DNA of 28,311 nucleotides, taken from Actinomycetes bacterium. GTDB lineage: Bacteria; Actinomycetota; Actinomycetes; Actinomycetales; Microbacteriaceae. The stretch lies in NCBI GenBank assembly GCA_023436775.1, contig JAEZHW010000079.1, positions 1 to 28,311 on the forward strand. Direction: 5' to 3'. Below, in pieces: positions 6,905 through 15,016 of the stretch; position 1 is the first letter of the stretch; each line of letters begins with the position of its first letter. A program made the translations under genes and the position numbers. The notes below the pieces were generated by a model that worked only from the letters and a program-made list of their open reading frames with translations, had not been told where the DNA came from and ran no database searches.

Positions 6905-9163
6905 CTACTTCACCTTCGCGGTCCGCTTCTTGGCCCATGCCACGGCAGTGCCATACCCAGTGTCGGTCGCTGTGACCTTCACCGAGACGTACTTGTTCTT
7001 GTCGGCGCCAACGAGCGTATAGGTGGGTCCGGTGGCACCAGCGATCGAGGACCAACTTGCGCCGGTGGACTTGCTTGAGCGGTACCACTGATAGGTGAAG
7101 GTCACGCCTGGCTTCCAGCCGGACGTCGTGGCGGTCAGCTCCTGACCGACCCGCGCGGTGCCGGACAGCGTGACGGTGCCTGCCTTGAGCGCCCGGGCCG
7201 AATTCGCACTCTCCATCCACTTGGTGGCGTAGCCAGTCTTAGCGAGCACCACCTCGACGTGGAATCGGTCGCCCTGAGCGGCAGTGGGCACCGTAAACGT
7301 GGACTTGGTCGCGCCATACACCGGTTCACCGTTGCGGTACCACTGGTAGATCCGGCTGAAGCCGCCGGGCCAGCCGGGGGTCGCGACCCCGAGTTTCGAC
7401 CCCGTCTGCACCGTACCGGTCACGATCGGATCCGTCGGTGGGTCGATCACGCCGGGCTCGACGACGCTGGGGGCCAACGCAATGCGATGCGCACTGACGT
7501 ATCCCGGCAGAGCACCGGTGACGCGAACGCTCAAGCGAGTGTTGACTGCGCTGCCCGGCACCGTCAACGTGGCCTTCGTTGCCCGCTTGATCGCCTTGCC
7601 GTTGGCGTACCACTGGTACTTGAACGTCGTGCCGGTAGGCCACGCGCCGACGACAGCCGATACCGGCTCGCCGACATAGGGTGACCCGGCGATGGTCGGG
7701 ACTCCAGCCGTCAGCACGCCCTTGGCAATGGACCCCGTCTTGGCACTGGTTCGGGTTTGCACTTGCGTGCTCGGCAAGGTCCCCTGAACACGGACGCTGA
7801 TGCGTTTGCCAGCATCGGCGGCGACAAGTCCATAGGTGTGCCCGGTGGCACCGGGAATGGTTTTGTCGTTGCGCAGCCACTGATAGGTGAAGGTCGTGCC
7901 GAGCGGCCACGAGCCAGCGATCGCGGTCAACGTCTCACCCACGCGCCGAGTACCCGTGATGGACGGCTTCGCCGAGCTGCTCGCCGGCACCCACTTCGCA
8001 TAGAGGGTGATATCGGCCCCGATCGCAGCAGGCACATACGGTGTCGTGAACGCTGCGTCCTCGTAGAAGCCTTGCAACGCCCAGTTCGAGGTGCCGCTCG
8101 GCACCGGGAGGGTGGGCACTGATCCATCGGCGACGTAGTACACCTCCGGCAGTTGACCCGCCAGCGACGATGCAATGGTGATCGCGCGGCCAACCTGCGC
8201 GGGGTAGCCGTTGAAGGAGCCACCGTACGAGGCCGCATGCTCGGGGCGGACCAGTACCGCCGCGACGGTGGCCGGGCCGCCAAATGCCAGGTGGTCGCCT
8301 GCCCCGACGACCGCCGTCCCGGTCGCATCGACAACGTTTGGTGCGGGTCCGAGCAACACGAGCGTCTTGGAGTGTGCTGTGGCAAACGCTGAGGTACCGA
8401 TACCCGTCACCGTGCTGGGCAAGACCACCTGGTCCCGCAATCCGGAATGCACGAAAGCCGACGGCAGTATCGTTTCAACGCCTTCCGGAACGTGGATGGA
8501 GCGAAGGTCTGCGGTGTAGCCGAATGCAGACTCACCGATCGTCCGAAGCCCACTGCCGAAGCGCACCGAGGTCACCTTGCGGTTTTGGAACGCGTGAGCC
8601 CCAATCGTGACAAGGGAATCCGGGAACTGCAACGTGCCACTGTGACCCGCATCGGACGGATACGAGGACAGCATGAATGCGCTGTCGTCGACGTATTGGA
8701 GGCCTTCCTCGAAGCTGATTCGAGTGAGTGTCGGGGTGCCGTAAAACGCCATGTTCCCGACGGTGTGCACGCTACCGGGAATGTCCAGTTCCGTCAGTTG
8801 CGTACCGAGGAATGCCAGCGGACCAATCGATTCCAGGCTTGAAGGCAGACTCACCGAGGTGATGTTGGCGCTCGCAAAGACTGAGCCCTCAATAGAGCGA
8901 ACGGTGCGCGCTCCGTGGGCGGTGTCGATACTGGCCGGAATAACAATGGCCTGCGGGTATGCCAGCGCCAAGGCATAGACCGACGCCCCGATACCGGCAT
9001 CGGTGTCGTCGTACTGATATTGAACGCCACCCTGCAGGAAGTACTGGTCTGCCGCAGCCGCCGGGAGGGCCGCGCTGCACAACGCGGCGACCAGAAGACC
9101 AGCGACGCCGCCGGTGAAGGCATGCCGCCGACCGCTGCGATGCCGTGTACTGCTATTGGTCAT
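6905..9163 (-). CDS. Secreted BspA-like leucine-rich-repeat protein with Ig-like tandem repeats
   Basis: This 752-residue exported protein has a Sec signal peptide at about 1-38 (basic start, AFTGGVAGLLVAALCSAALPAAAA). Residues about 90-270 are BspA/LRR_5-type repeats (LPSSLESIGPLAF, IPGSVHTVGNMAFYG, FPDSLVTIGAHAF, VPEGVETILPSAF). Residues 355-393 resemble the Listeria-Bacteroides (InlB B-repeat) motif ending ITLYAKWVP. Four repeats of about 80-90 residues follow (from about 398, 485, 577 and 663). Each carries TGxxxVG at its start, W(P/K)xG, a YQWxR/YQWYA core and a TYTL/TLTVP edge, as in actinobacterial Ig-like surface repeats. There is no LPXTG, transmembrane anchor or SLH domain, so it may be released or loosely wall-associated. 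The ATG at 9163 has GGGAGG at about eight bases. A role in adhesion is an inference from the family. Confidence 0.85.
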   Translation of the reverse strand: MTNSSTRHRSGRRHAFTGGVAGLLVAALCSAALPAAAADQYFLQGGVQYQYDDTDAGIGASVYALALAYPQAIVIPASIDTAHGARTVRSIEGSVFASANITSVSLPSSLESIGPLAFLGTQLTELDIPGSVHTVGNMAFYGTPTLTRISFEEGLQYVDDSAFMLSSYPSDAGHSGTLQFPDSLVTIGAHAFQNRKVTSVRFGSGLRTIGESAFGYTADLRSIHVPEGVETILPSAFVHSGLRDQVVLPSTVTGIGTSAFATAHSKTLVLLGPAPNVVDATGTAVVGAGDHLAFGGPATVAAVLVRPEHAASYGGSFNGYPAQVGRAITIASSLAGQLPEVYYVADGSVPTLPVPSGTSNWALQGFYEDAAFTTPYVPAAIGADITLYAKWVPASSSAKPSITGTRRVGETLTAIAGSWPLGTTFTYQWLRNDKTIPGATGHTYGLVAADAGKRISVRVQGTLPSTQVQTRTSAKTGSIAKGVLTAGVPTIAGSPYVGEPVSAVVGAWPTGTTFKYQWYANGKAIKRATKATLTVPGSAVNTRLSVRVTGALPGYVSAHRIALAPSVVEPGVIDPPTDPIVTGTVQTGSKLGVATPGWPGGFSRIYQWYRNGEPVYGATKSTFTVPTAAQGDRFHVEVVLAKTGYATKWMESANSARALKAGTVTLSGTARVGQELTATTSGWKPGVTFTYQWYRSSKSTGASWSSIAGATGPTYTLVGADKNKYVSVKVTATDTGYGTAVAWAKKRTAKVK

Positions 9164-9248
9164 TTCCCGGCCTCCCTACGCCCACGACGGGCACGCTTGG
9201 GGCACATTCTTGCAGCGCCCAAGACATGAGGGAAGCGTTTTTTTTGGC

Positions 9249-10280
9249 TCAGCGAGGGGCGCGCGACGCGATGTCGCACCAGTGCTGACGTGCCTGCAGC
9301 GCGAGATCCGTGTGATCTGCGAACACGCCGTCGACCCCGGAGTCGAAGATGGCGAACCACTCTGGCAGGTAGTCGCCGAAGCCGGCTGCCGCCTCGCCGC
9401 GCAGTTCCGTCGGCAAGAACGGGCTCTCCGGCCGCAGCGTCCAGGTGTACACGCGCAGGCCCGCAGCGTGGGCGCGCGCGACCGCATCCGTGGCGGGCAG
9501 GCCGCGACCCTTGCGATCCACGGGGACAATGATCCTCTTATCGAAGCTGACGCCATCCACCTCGGCGGCGAGACGCGCCAACGATGCGTCGCTCCGATAC
9601 GCCTCGAAGGTGGTCGGCCGCCCCTCGAACAGCACCTCATCGGCGGGCGTGCCGCGCTCCTCCATCAGGAAGATGTACTCGGCGGACACCCCGAGCGCCT
9701 GCAACTGGCGCAGGATCCGCAGCTCGAAGCATTCAATCGTCAACGGGGCGTCCTGGCGATCCCAGCCGGCGGCGGCCAGTTCCGCGTGAACGAGCGGCGC
9801 CAAGGGCATGCCGATTGCCTCGTAGTAGGCGGCATGCTTGACCTCGAGGACGAGCCGCACCGGGTCCCCGGCAGGCGTGCGAGCCGGCGTCAGCAAGGCC
9901 AACAGGTCCTGCAAGCGCCAGAGCGTCTCCTCGTCGTTCTGCGCCGCCGAATCAGGGCGCAGTTGCGGGATGCGTTCCCGGCAGCGCAACGTGGCGAGTT
10001 CCGCCCAGTCGAAGTCCTCAGTGAACCAGCCTTCGAGTCGGTGCCCATCAACGACCTTCACCGTGCGCCGATCCGCGAACTCGGGGCGGTCGGCCACGTC
10101 GGTCGTCTCGGACAGCTCCGAGTCGTGCCGCAGCACGAGCACGCCATCCCGACTCGGCACCACATCCGGCTCGATCGCTTCCGCACCCTGTGCCAGGGCG
10201 AGGTGATAGCTGGCGGGCGAATGTTCTGGCCGGTAGCCGGGTGCGCCTCGGTGGCCAATGATCATTGGACGGCTCTGCAC
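9249..10280 (-). CDS. Glycerophosphodiester phosphodiesterase family protein
   Basis: This is a cytosolic GDPD TIM barrel (no signal peptide) that should hydrolyse glycerophosphodiesters to glycerol 3-phosphate and an alcohol. Diagnostic segments are IIGHRGAPGYRPEHS at the N-terminus (catalytic histidine and the PE motif), EPDVVPSRDGVLVLRHD (metal-binding E and D, second catalytic H), LVLEVKH, and the C-terminal VYTWTL and GVDGVFADH. PEHS replaces the commoner PENT. I take the start as the GTG at 10280, giving 343 residues beginning MQSRPMIIGHRG, because TACGCT stands exactly six bases upstream, as for a leaderless message. The ATG at 10265 is the conventional alternative. The gene is divergent from the YccA-like gene. 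The frame upstream of 10280 is non-coding. Confidence 0.9.
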   Translation of the reverse strand: MQSRPMIIGHRGAPGYRPEHSPASYHLALAQGAEAIEPDVVPSRDGVLVLRHDSELSETTDVADRPEFADRRTVKVVDGHRLEGWFTEDFDWAELATLRCRERIPQLRPDSAAQNDEETLWRLQDLLALLTPARTPAGDPVRLVLEVKHAAYYEAIGMPLAPLVHAELAAAGWDRQDAPLTIECFELRILRQLQALGVSAEYIFLMEERGTPADEVLFEGRPTTFEAYRSDASLARLAAEVDGVSFDKRIIVPVDRKGRGLPATDAVARAHAAGLRVYTWTLRPESPFLPTELRGEAAAGFGDYLPEWFAIFDSGVDGVFADHTDLALQARQHWCDIASRAPR

Positions 10281-10292
10281 AGCCCCAGCGTA
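10281..10292 (-). promoter_or_regulatory. -10 box six bases before the phosphodiesterase GTG (leaderless)
   Basis: On the minus strand TACGCT (10292-10287) is followed by GGGGCT and then an in-frame GTG at 10280. The spacing puts the start site on the G of GTG. It supports choosing this start over the ATG 15 bases downstream, which has no Shine-Dalgarno sequence. Confidence 0.45.
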
Positions 10293-10335
10293 CGCCGTCG
10301 ATTCGCACATCTGCGCCGTGATCCTGGCGACATCC

Positions 10336-10364
10336 TGCCGATTCAAAGCCGCTTCCAGTAGCCT
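10336..10364 (+). promoter_or_regulatory. Candidate promoter of the YccA-like gene
   Basis: TAGCCT at 10359-10364 matches the TANNNT -10 consensus. A weak -35, TGCCGA at 10336-10341, stands 17 bases upstream. The leader to the ATG at 10417 would be about 45 bases and contains the GGGAGGA ribosome site. The same TAGCCT hexamer occurs before DUF3097 and gnd. Confidence 0.35.
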
Positions 10365-10416
10365 GGAACCCGACGGTAGCGCAGCCCAGCGCCGCCGCCT
10401 GATTCGGGAGGATCAC

Positions 10417-11226
10417 ATGGCAAACCCAGTGCTGAACGACAAGACGTTCCGCGGCCTCGGCACTCGCCCCGCAGACGCACCGTTCGCAACCGCCGAAGAG
10501 CTTGACGCGCTGTACAACCGACCCGCCGCCGGCGAGGACGCCCGTCCGGTTGTCGACCGCATGACCGTGGACGACGCCATCACCAAGACCGCGAGCCTGT
10601 TCGTCATCTTGTTGCTCGGCGCCGTCGCCGGCTGGATGCTGACCCCGTCGATTCCGGCCCTGCCGTGGATCGGCCTGGCGGCCGGGTTCGTCCTCGGCCT
10701 GGTGAACGCCTTCCGCAAGGAGCCGAATGTCGGCCTGATCGTTGCCTACGCCGCGGCCGAAGGTGTATTCATCGGTGCCATCTCGATGCTGTTCGAGTTC
10801 ATCTACCCGGGCATCGTCTTCCAGGCCGTGATCGGCACGCTGCTGGTGTTCGGCGTCGTGCTCGCCCTGTTCCGCAGCGGCAAGGTGCGGGTCTCGGCCA
10901 AGGCCAACAAGATCTTCATGATCGCGATGATCTCCTACGGTCTCTTCGCCCTGGTGAACCTGGTTCTGGTCTGGACCGGCACTATGCCTGGCTTCGGTAT
11001 TCGCTCGGTCGAGATCGCTGGCATCCCGCTGGGTCTGATCATCGGTGGTCTGGCCATCCTGATGGCCTCGTACGCACTGGTGCAGGACTTTGACTTCATC
11101 CAGCGTGGCGCCGAACAGGGTGTGCCGCGCAAGTACGGTTGGACCGCAGCCTTTGGCCTGACCATGACCCTGGTCTGGCTGTACATCGAAATCCTGCGCA
11201 TCCTGGCGATTCTGCGCCAAGACTAA
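10417..11226 (+). CDS. Bax inhibitor-1/YccA family membrane protein
   Basis: This 269-residue integral membrane protein has a hydrophilic N-terminal tail of about 65 residues (MANPVLNDKTFRGLG) followed by about seven membrane segments. The first is FVILLLGAVAGWML and the last is GWTAAFGLTMTLVWLYIEILRIL. The tail ends YNRPAAGEDARPVVDRMTVDD, and the C-terminus WLYIEILRILAILRQD is typical of the actinobacterial YccA-like branch. Members of the Bax inhibitor-1 superfamily are linked to ion leak and membrane-protease regulation, but the exact role here is unknown. The start is fixed by GGGAGGA six bases before the ATG. A longer open frame begins at 10258 but runs back through the promoter. A strong terminator follows the stop. 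Confidence 0.92.
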   Translation: MANPVLNDKTFRGLGTRPADAPFATAEELDALYNRPAAGEDARPVVDRMTVDDAITKTASLFVILLLGAVAGWMLTPSIPALPWIGLAAGFVLGLVNAFRKEPNVGLIVAYAAAEGVFIGAISMLFEFIYPGIVFQAVIGTLLVFGVVLALFRSGKVRVSAKANKIFMIAMISYGLFALVNLVLVWTGTMPGFGIRSVEIAGIPLGLIIGGLAILMASYALVQDFDFIQRGAEQGVPRKYGWTAAFGLTMTLVWLYIEILRILAILRQD

Positions 11227-11240
11227 GCACGATCAACGAA

Positions 11241-11271
11241 CGGAGCCCCGCACCAGTGGTGCGGGGCTCCG
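11241..11271. terminator. Strong hairpin terminator between convergent genes
   Basis: A perfect 14-base stem (11241-11254 with 11258-11271, arms beginning CGGAGCCCCG) closes a three-base loop, 15 bases after the stop of the YccA-like gene. It lies 38 bases beyond the hisS stop on the other strand, so it can serve both convergent transcripts. The U tract is weak, as is usual in GC-rich actinobacteria. Confidence 0.85.
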
Positions 11272-11309
11272 ACGTGTTCTGCGGCTAGGCAATGCCCAGC
11301 GGCGCCCGA

Positions 11310-12629
11310 CTAGGAATCGCGGGCGGCGAGCGGACGCAGATCCAGGGTTGCGGCCGTGGCAGCGTCATCACGCACGAAGGCGAACTCGCCCACGCCATCC
11401 ACGGCGAGGCGATCGAGGGCCGACGCGACCTTCTTGGGTGCGGCCATCAGCACGACCGGGCGACCGGCCTCGACGAATTCACGCTCTAGGCGCAGCAGCG
11501 TCACCGGCGAAACCGCCTTGTCGTAGAGCAGCGCCACGGCCGGTTCGGCGTCCGCGCCCAGCTCGACCAGGTCGATGATGCGCTCGAACCCGATCGAGAA
11601 GCCCACCGCCGGCACATCGGTGCCGAGGAAGCGGCCAATCATGCCGTCATAGCGACCGCCGCCGCCGAGCGAGAAGCCCGCGGTGGGGTGCGCCAACTCG
11701 AAGATCGCACCGGTGTAGTACCCCATGCCGCGCACCAGGAAGGGGTCGAAGACCAGCGGCACACCCGAAATGTCGGCCGAGTCGGTGCCAAGGCCCGCCG
11801 CGACTGCCTCACCGATCTGGACCAGGTCCGCGATCGCCTCGTGCTCGACGCCGTCGGGCAGGCCCTTGCGGATTTGGCCCTCACCGAAGGGACGGAATTC
11901 GAGGGTCTGCGGACGCATCAGGAAGGCACCGAGGGCGGCGACGGCCGCCTCGTCGTGGCCACGTTCGCGCAATTCCGCGAGCACCCCGTCCGGGCCGATC
12001 TTGTCGAGCTTGTCGACCGTGATCAGCACCGCCGCGTGCACGTCCTCGGCGAAGCCGAAGTGGTTCAGCATCGCGGTGAGTAGCCGGCGGTCGTTGATCC
12101 GCACCGTCACCCCGGTCAGTCCGAGGTCCGCGAGCGCCCCCAGGGTCGCAGTGACCAGTTCTGCCTCAGCGAGGATGCCGGGCTCACCGATGATATCGAT
12201 GTCGCACTGCATGAACTGGCGGTAGCGACCAGCCTGTGGGCGCTCGGCGCGCCAGACCGGCGCAGCCTGAATGGCACGGAACACACCGGGCAGCTCGGCA
12301 CGGTGGCTGGCATAGAACCGAGCCAGCGGCACGGTGAGGTCGTAACGCAGCCCCAGGTCCATCAGCGACATCACGTCACCGGACTCGGCCGCCTTGCTCA
12401 GGTCCTCACCGGTGAGGCCGCGCCGCAGCACGCCGAAGGCGAGCTTCTCGTTGTCGCCGCCGAGGCCGGCATGCAGCCGCGAAGCCTCCTCCATCACGGG
12501 CGTCTCGACCTGGCGGAAGCCCCGCTTGGTGTAGCCGTCGATGATGCGGCGGAGGACGCGCTCACGACGGGCCTTGTCGGCGGGGAGGAAATCGCGCATG
12601 CCGCGCGGCGGATTCACTGGTGCTGCCAC
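11310..12629 (-). CDS. hisS: Histidyl-tRNA synthetase
   Basis: This 439-residue class II aminoacyl-tRNA synthetase charges tRNA-His. The N-terminus PPRGMRDFLP is the family's PRGTxDFLP start. Motif 2 is VWRAERPQAGRYRQFMQCD (about 125-143). The histidine-specific segment LVRGMGYYTG lies at 298-307, followed by SLGGGGRYDG, motif 3 GFSIGFERI and a C-terminal anticodon-binding domain. In the histidine motif the usual RGLDYYTG aspartate is a glycine. The GTG at 12629 is chosen. It has no Shine-Dalgarno sequence but an AAGAAT hexamer lies six bases upstream. The ATG of MRDFLP at 12599 would cut the conserved PPRG. It is convergent with the YccA-like gene and 49 bases after mazG on the same strand. 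Confidence 0.95.
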   Translation of the reverse strand: MAAPVNPPRGMRDFLPADKARRERVLRRIIDGYTKRGFRQVETPVMEEASRLHAGLGGDNEKLAFGVLRRGLTGEDLSKAAESGDVMSLMDLGLRYDLTVPLARFYASHRAELPGVFRAIQAAPVWRAERPQAGRYRQFMQCDIDIIGEPGILAEAELVTATLGALADLGLTGVTVRINDRRLLTAMLNHFGFAEDVHAAVLITVDKLDKIGPDGVLAELRERGHDEAAVAALGAFLMRPQTLEFRPFGEGQIRKGLPDGVEHEAIADLVQIGEAVAAGLGTDSADISGVPLVFDPFLVRGMGYYTGAIFELAHPTAGFSLGGGGRYDGMIGRFLGTDVPAVGFSIGFERIIDLVELGADAEPAVALLYDKAVSPVTLLRLEREFVEAGRPVVLMAAPKKVASALDRLAVDGVGEFAFVRDDAATAATLDLRPLAARDS

Positions 12630-12641
12630 AGGGCAATTCTT
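12630..12641 (-). promoter_or_regulatory. hisS: Possible -10 box before the hisS GTG
   Basis: On the minus strand AAGAAT (12641-12636), then TGCCCT, then GTG. The six-base spacing is as in the leaderless arrangements elsewhere in the window, but the first base departs from TANNNT. It would let hisS be transcribed apart from mazG. Confidence 0.25.
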
Positions 12642-12678
12642 TCAGACATCACCGAGGCGCGGCGGACGAGGCCGCAAA

Positions 12679-13404
12679 TCAGTCCGTACCAGCCGCGGAA
12701 CCAGCACCCTCGGCCCCGCGCACCTCGTCGGCGAGCGCCCGCAGCCGGGTCCGCAGCGCGCGCTCTGGGTCGAGCCCGGCCTCCCGCGCCCCCACCACGA
12801 GCGCCAGCAGCGCGTCGCCGAGGTCCGCCTCGCTGTGCACCGCAGTACCCTCACCTGCCGAGACGCCGACGCTGCGAGCGCGGCCGACCATCTTCTCGGC
12901 CAGCAGCAGCGCAGGCAGGGTCACCGGCAGCCCGTCGAGCGCGCTGCGGCGGTGTGCCTTCTCCTCGGCCTTCACCGCCTCCCAGACGCGTTCGACATCG
13001 TCCGGGGTGGGCGCATCGATGCCCGCGAACACGTGCGGGTGGCGGCGGATCATTTTCTCGGCGGCCCGCTCGGCCACGTCGTCGATGGTGAACGCGCCGC
13101 GGCCTTCCGCAATGGAGGCGTGGAAGAGCACCGAGTACAGCACGTCACCGAGCTCTTCGGCGATGTCGGTGTCATCGCCGGCCTCGATCGCTTCCACGAG
13201 TTCGTACGATTCCTCGACGATGTACCGCGCCAGGGACTCGTGGGTTTGCAGGCGATTCCAGGCGCAGTCGCGGCGGATCTGATCCATCACGGCAACGAAG
13301 CGCAGCAGCGCCTCGCCCGAGGCGTGCCCGCCCGCCGTCCTATCCCTACCCAGGGCGTCGACGGCCGCGTCCTGCACGGATTCCTTGTCGTGACGCTGGT
13401 TCAT
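12679..13404 (-). CDS. mazG: MazG-family nucleoside triphosphate pyrophosphohydrolase
   Basis: This 241-residue all-alpha NTP pyrophosphohydrolase converts NTPs or dNTPs to monophosphates and pyrophosphate, as housecleaning of abnormal nucleotides. The first MazG domain is complete, with CAWNRLQTHESL and the Mg-binding EESYE plus EELGD (the EExxE...ExxD pattern). The following WEAVKAEEK segment and a second, weaker MazG-like half (EADLGDALLALVVGAREAGLDPERALR) match the two-domain E. coli type, although it is about 20 residues shorter. The ATG at 13404 has GGGAGG seven bases upstream. An open frame continues to 13497 but passes through the divergent promoter region. hisS lies downstream on the same strand. 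Confidence 0.93.
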   Translation of the reverse strand: MNQRHDKESVQDAAVDALGRDRTAGGHASGEALLRFVAVMDQIRRDCAWNRLQTHESLARYIVEESYELVEAIEAGDDTDIAEELGDVLYSVLFHASIAEGRGAFTIDDVAERAAEKMIRRHPHVFAGIDAPTPDDVERVWEAVKAEEKAHRRSALDGLPVTLPALLLAEKMVGRARSVGVSAGEGTAVHSEADLGDALLALVVGAREAGLDPERALRTRLRALADEVRGAEGAGSAAGTD

Positions 13405-13488
13405 CCGACCTCCCGGGTATTCTCGGCACCATTGAATCATTGACTGCGGTCGATTCGTCGATCTGCCGTCCTCACGCAGGGAGCAACT

Positions 13489-14265
13489 GTGGCGCACGAT
13501 ACCGTCGGTCGGCAGCTGCTCTATGCGCTCATTCTGCTGGTCGTGGTGATCTTCCTGCTGTCGCGCGCCTGGCTGCGGGAACGCAACGAGTACCGCCGTT
13601 TCCAGCGCTACCGCTCCACCGGTCCGCGCCAGCGTCGCATGCGCAAGTGGCTGCTCGAATCATTCCTGGTGCACGGCGGTACAGCGTTCAGCGTGGTCTT
13701 GCTGAGCTGGCCGTACCTGGCACCGCTGCTGGAGGACAGCCAAACCCTGCCCCCAGTGCCGTGGCTCAGGGACGCCTTCGCTTCCGGCTTCAGCACCAGT
13801 GCGGGCACAGCGATGTGGATCATGGTGATCGTGTTGACCGTGGTCTTGGTGCTGCCGGTGTTGCTGCTGCGCGGCAGCGCACCGGAAGACCTGACGGCGC
13901 TCGGCCGGGTGCATGCCCTGCTGCCACGCAACCGCAACGAACTGGCCCTTGGCGCGGCGCTGTCAGTGAATGCGGGCATTGTCGAGGAACTGCTGTTCCG
14001 TTTCGGCCTGCCGATGCTCGCCTACGCCGCCAGTGGCCACGCCTGGGCCGCCTGGCTCGTGCCAACGTTGCTGTTCGGCGCCATGCACGCCTACCAGGGC
14101 GTGACTGGCGTGATCACGACTACGATCCTGGGCGCACTCTTCGGCCTGATCTTCCTGGTCAGCGGTTCACTGCTGCTGGTGATTGTGCTGCACATCCTGT
14201 TTGATGTGCGGTCGCTGGTGCTGTTGCCGGTGGTGGCCTTTGGCGCCCACCGCAAGGCGAACTAG
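13489..14265 (+). CDS. CPBP-family intramembrane metalloprotease
   Basis: This 258-residue membrane protein belongs to the CPBP/Rce1-like (Abi) family of intramembrane glutamic or metallo proteases. The conserved residues are EELLFR (E166-E167, R171), FGAMH (F196, H200) and HILFD (H235, D239), all in or next to membrane helices in the C-terminal half. The N-terminal half has a membrane segment at 8-26, a basic arginine-rich stretch at 30-53 and further hydrophobic segments. The GTG at 13489 is preceded by CAGGGAG at five bases. The substrate is unknown, since bacterial members range from prenyl-protein-like proteases to bacteriocin self-protection. It is divergent from mazG. Its stop overlaps the convergent mntR stop by four bases (CTAG). 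Confidence 0.9.
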   Translation: MAHDTVGRQLLYALILLVVVIFLLSRAWLRERNEYRRFQRYRSTGPRQRRMRKWLLESFLVHGGTAFSVVLLSWPYLAPLLEDSQTLPPVPWLRDAFASGFSTSAGTAMWIMVIVLTVVLVLPVLLLRGSAPEDLTALGRVHALLPRNRNELALGAALSVNAGIVEELLFRFGLPMLAYAASGHAWAAWLVPTLLFGAMHAYQGVTGVITTTILGALFGLIFLVSGSLLLVIVLHILFDVRSLVLLPVVAFGAHRKAN

Positions 14266-14942
14266 GCGCCGACGACCCAGATCGCGTTCGCGGCACTCTG
14301 CACGAGTTCCACCGCTGCGGTATCGCCGTCGACCGTGCGTTCCAGCTCGATCAGGCCCACGACATCGTTGCGGCCCAGCACCTGCAGGCGCGCGTCCAAG
14401 CCAATACCGCGTTCGGCGAGGTAGCGCAGCACGTCCGGGTGTTCGTCCGAGATGCGGCAGACGACGCCTGCGCCGCCGACCGGCAGCGTGGTCAGCACCA
14501 GCGCCTGCTGCGTCGGCACGGCGCCGTCCGCAGTGGGGATGACGTCACCGTGTGGGTCGCGAGTCGGGTGGCCGAGTTCGGTGGCGATGCGCTCGATGAA
14601 CGTATCCGAGACCGCGTGCTCGAGGTGTTCGGCCTCGTCGTGCACCTCATCCCAGGAGTAGCCGAGGCGCTCGACCAGGTAGGTCTCGATCAGCCGGTGC
14701 CGCCGCACCATCTGCAGCGCGGCCGCCCTGCCGGTGTCGGTCAACTCCACGCCGCCGTAGCGCTCGTGTTGGACCAGTCCTTCGGCCCGCAGTCGCTTGA
14801 TGCCGCTGGAGACCGTGGACACCGTGACGTCGAGGCGCGCAGCCAACTCGTTCATGCTGACCGGACCCGGATTCCATTCCGAGGCCTTCCAGATCGCCTG
14901 CAGATAGTCCTGCATCATGCGTGAGAGGTCAGCGATAGGCAC
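14262..14942 (-). CDS. mntR: Manganese-responsive repressor, DtxR/MntR family
   Basis: This 226-residue metal-dependent repressor has a winged helix-turn-helix at about 28-57 (MNELAARLDVTVSTVSSGIKRL), a dimerisation/metal domain at about 75-140 and a C-terminal FeoA/SH3-like domain from about 150. By alignment with known family members, D12 in QDYLQ falls where DtxR has Met10 and MntR has Asp8. E105 in HDEAEHLEH falls where DtxR has Cys102 and MntR has Glu99. H82, E86, E108 and H109 complete the ligands, so manganese is the likely effector. The start is the GTG at 14942, six bases after TAGACT. It is divergent from a three-gene metal importer, its probable target, with palindromes between them. 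Confidence 0.9.
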   Translation of the reverse strand: MPIADLSRMMQDYLQAIWKASEWNPGPVSMNELAARLDVTVSTVSSGIKRLRAEGLVQHERYGGVELTDTGRAAALQMVRRHRLIETYLVERLGYSWDEVHDEAEHLEHAVSDTFIERIATELGHPTRDPHGDVIPTADGAVPTQQALVLTTLPVGGAGVVCRISDEHPDVLRYLAERGIGLDARLQVLGRNDVVGLIELERTVDGDTAAVELVQSAANAIWVVGA

Positions 14943-14954
14943 GCCCGAAGTCTA
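14943..14954 (-). promoter_or_regulatory. mntR: -10 box six bases before the mntR GTG (leaderless)
   Basis: On the minus strand TAGACT (14954-14949), TCGGGC, then GTG at 14942. The match to TANNNT is exact and the spacing puts the start site on the start codon. TGTCTG 17 bases upstream is the best -35 candidate. No ribosome site is present. Confidence 0.5.
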
Positions 14955-14980
14955 CTTGGCTCCCCCACACGCAGACAGTG

Positions 14981-15016
14981 TTAGAGTATTCACACTCGAA
15001 AGTTTGATTACTCAAA
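14981..15016. promoter_or_regulatory. Two palindromes in the mntR/importer promoter region, probable MntR operator
   Basis: The first palindrome, 14981-15000, has arms TTAGAGT and ACTCGAA (six of seven bases pair) around ATTCAC. It contains the TANNNT -10 candidate TAGAGT (14982-14987) for the importer. The second, 15003-15016, is a perfect TTTGA and TCAAA pair around TTAC. The region is AT-rich against a GC-rich background. The position, just upstream of a metal importer and next to a metal repressor, suits an MntR site, but the sequence is not a textbook DtxR box. Confidence 0.5.

Noticed and set aside
10258..10416. N-terminal extension of the YccA-like gene
   Set aside because: It overlaps the divergent phosphodiesterase start and the promoter. 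The GGGAGGA site fixes the ATG at 10417.
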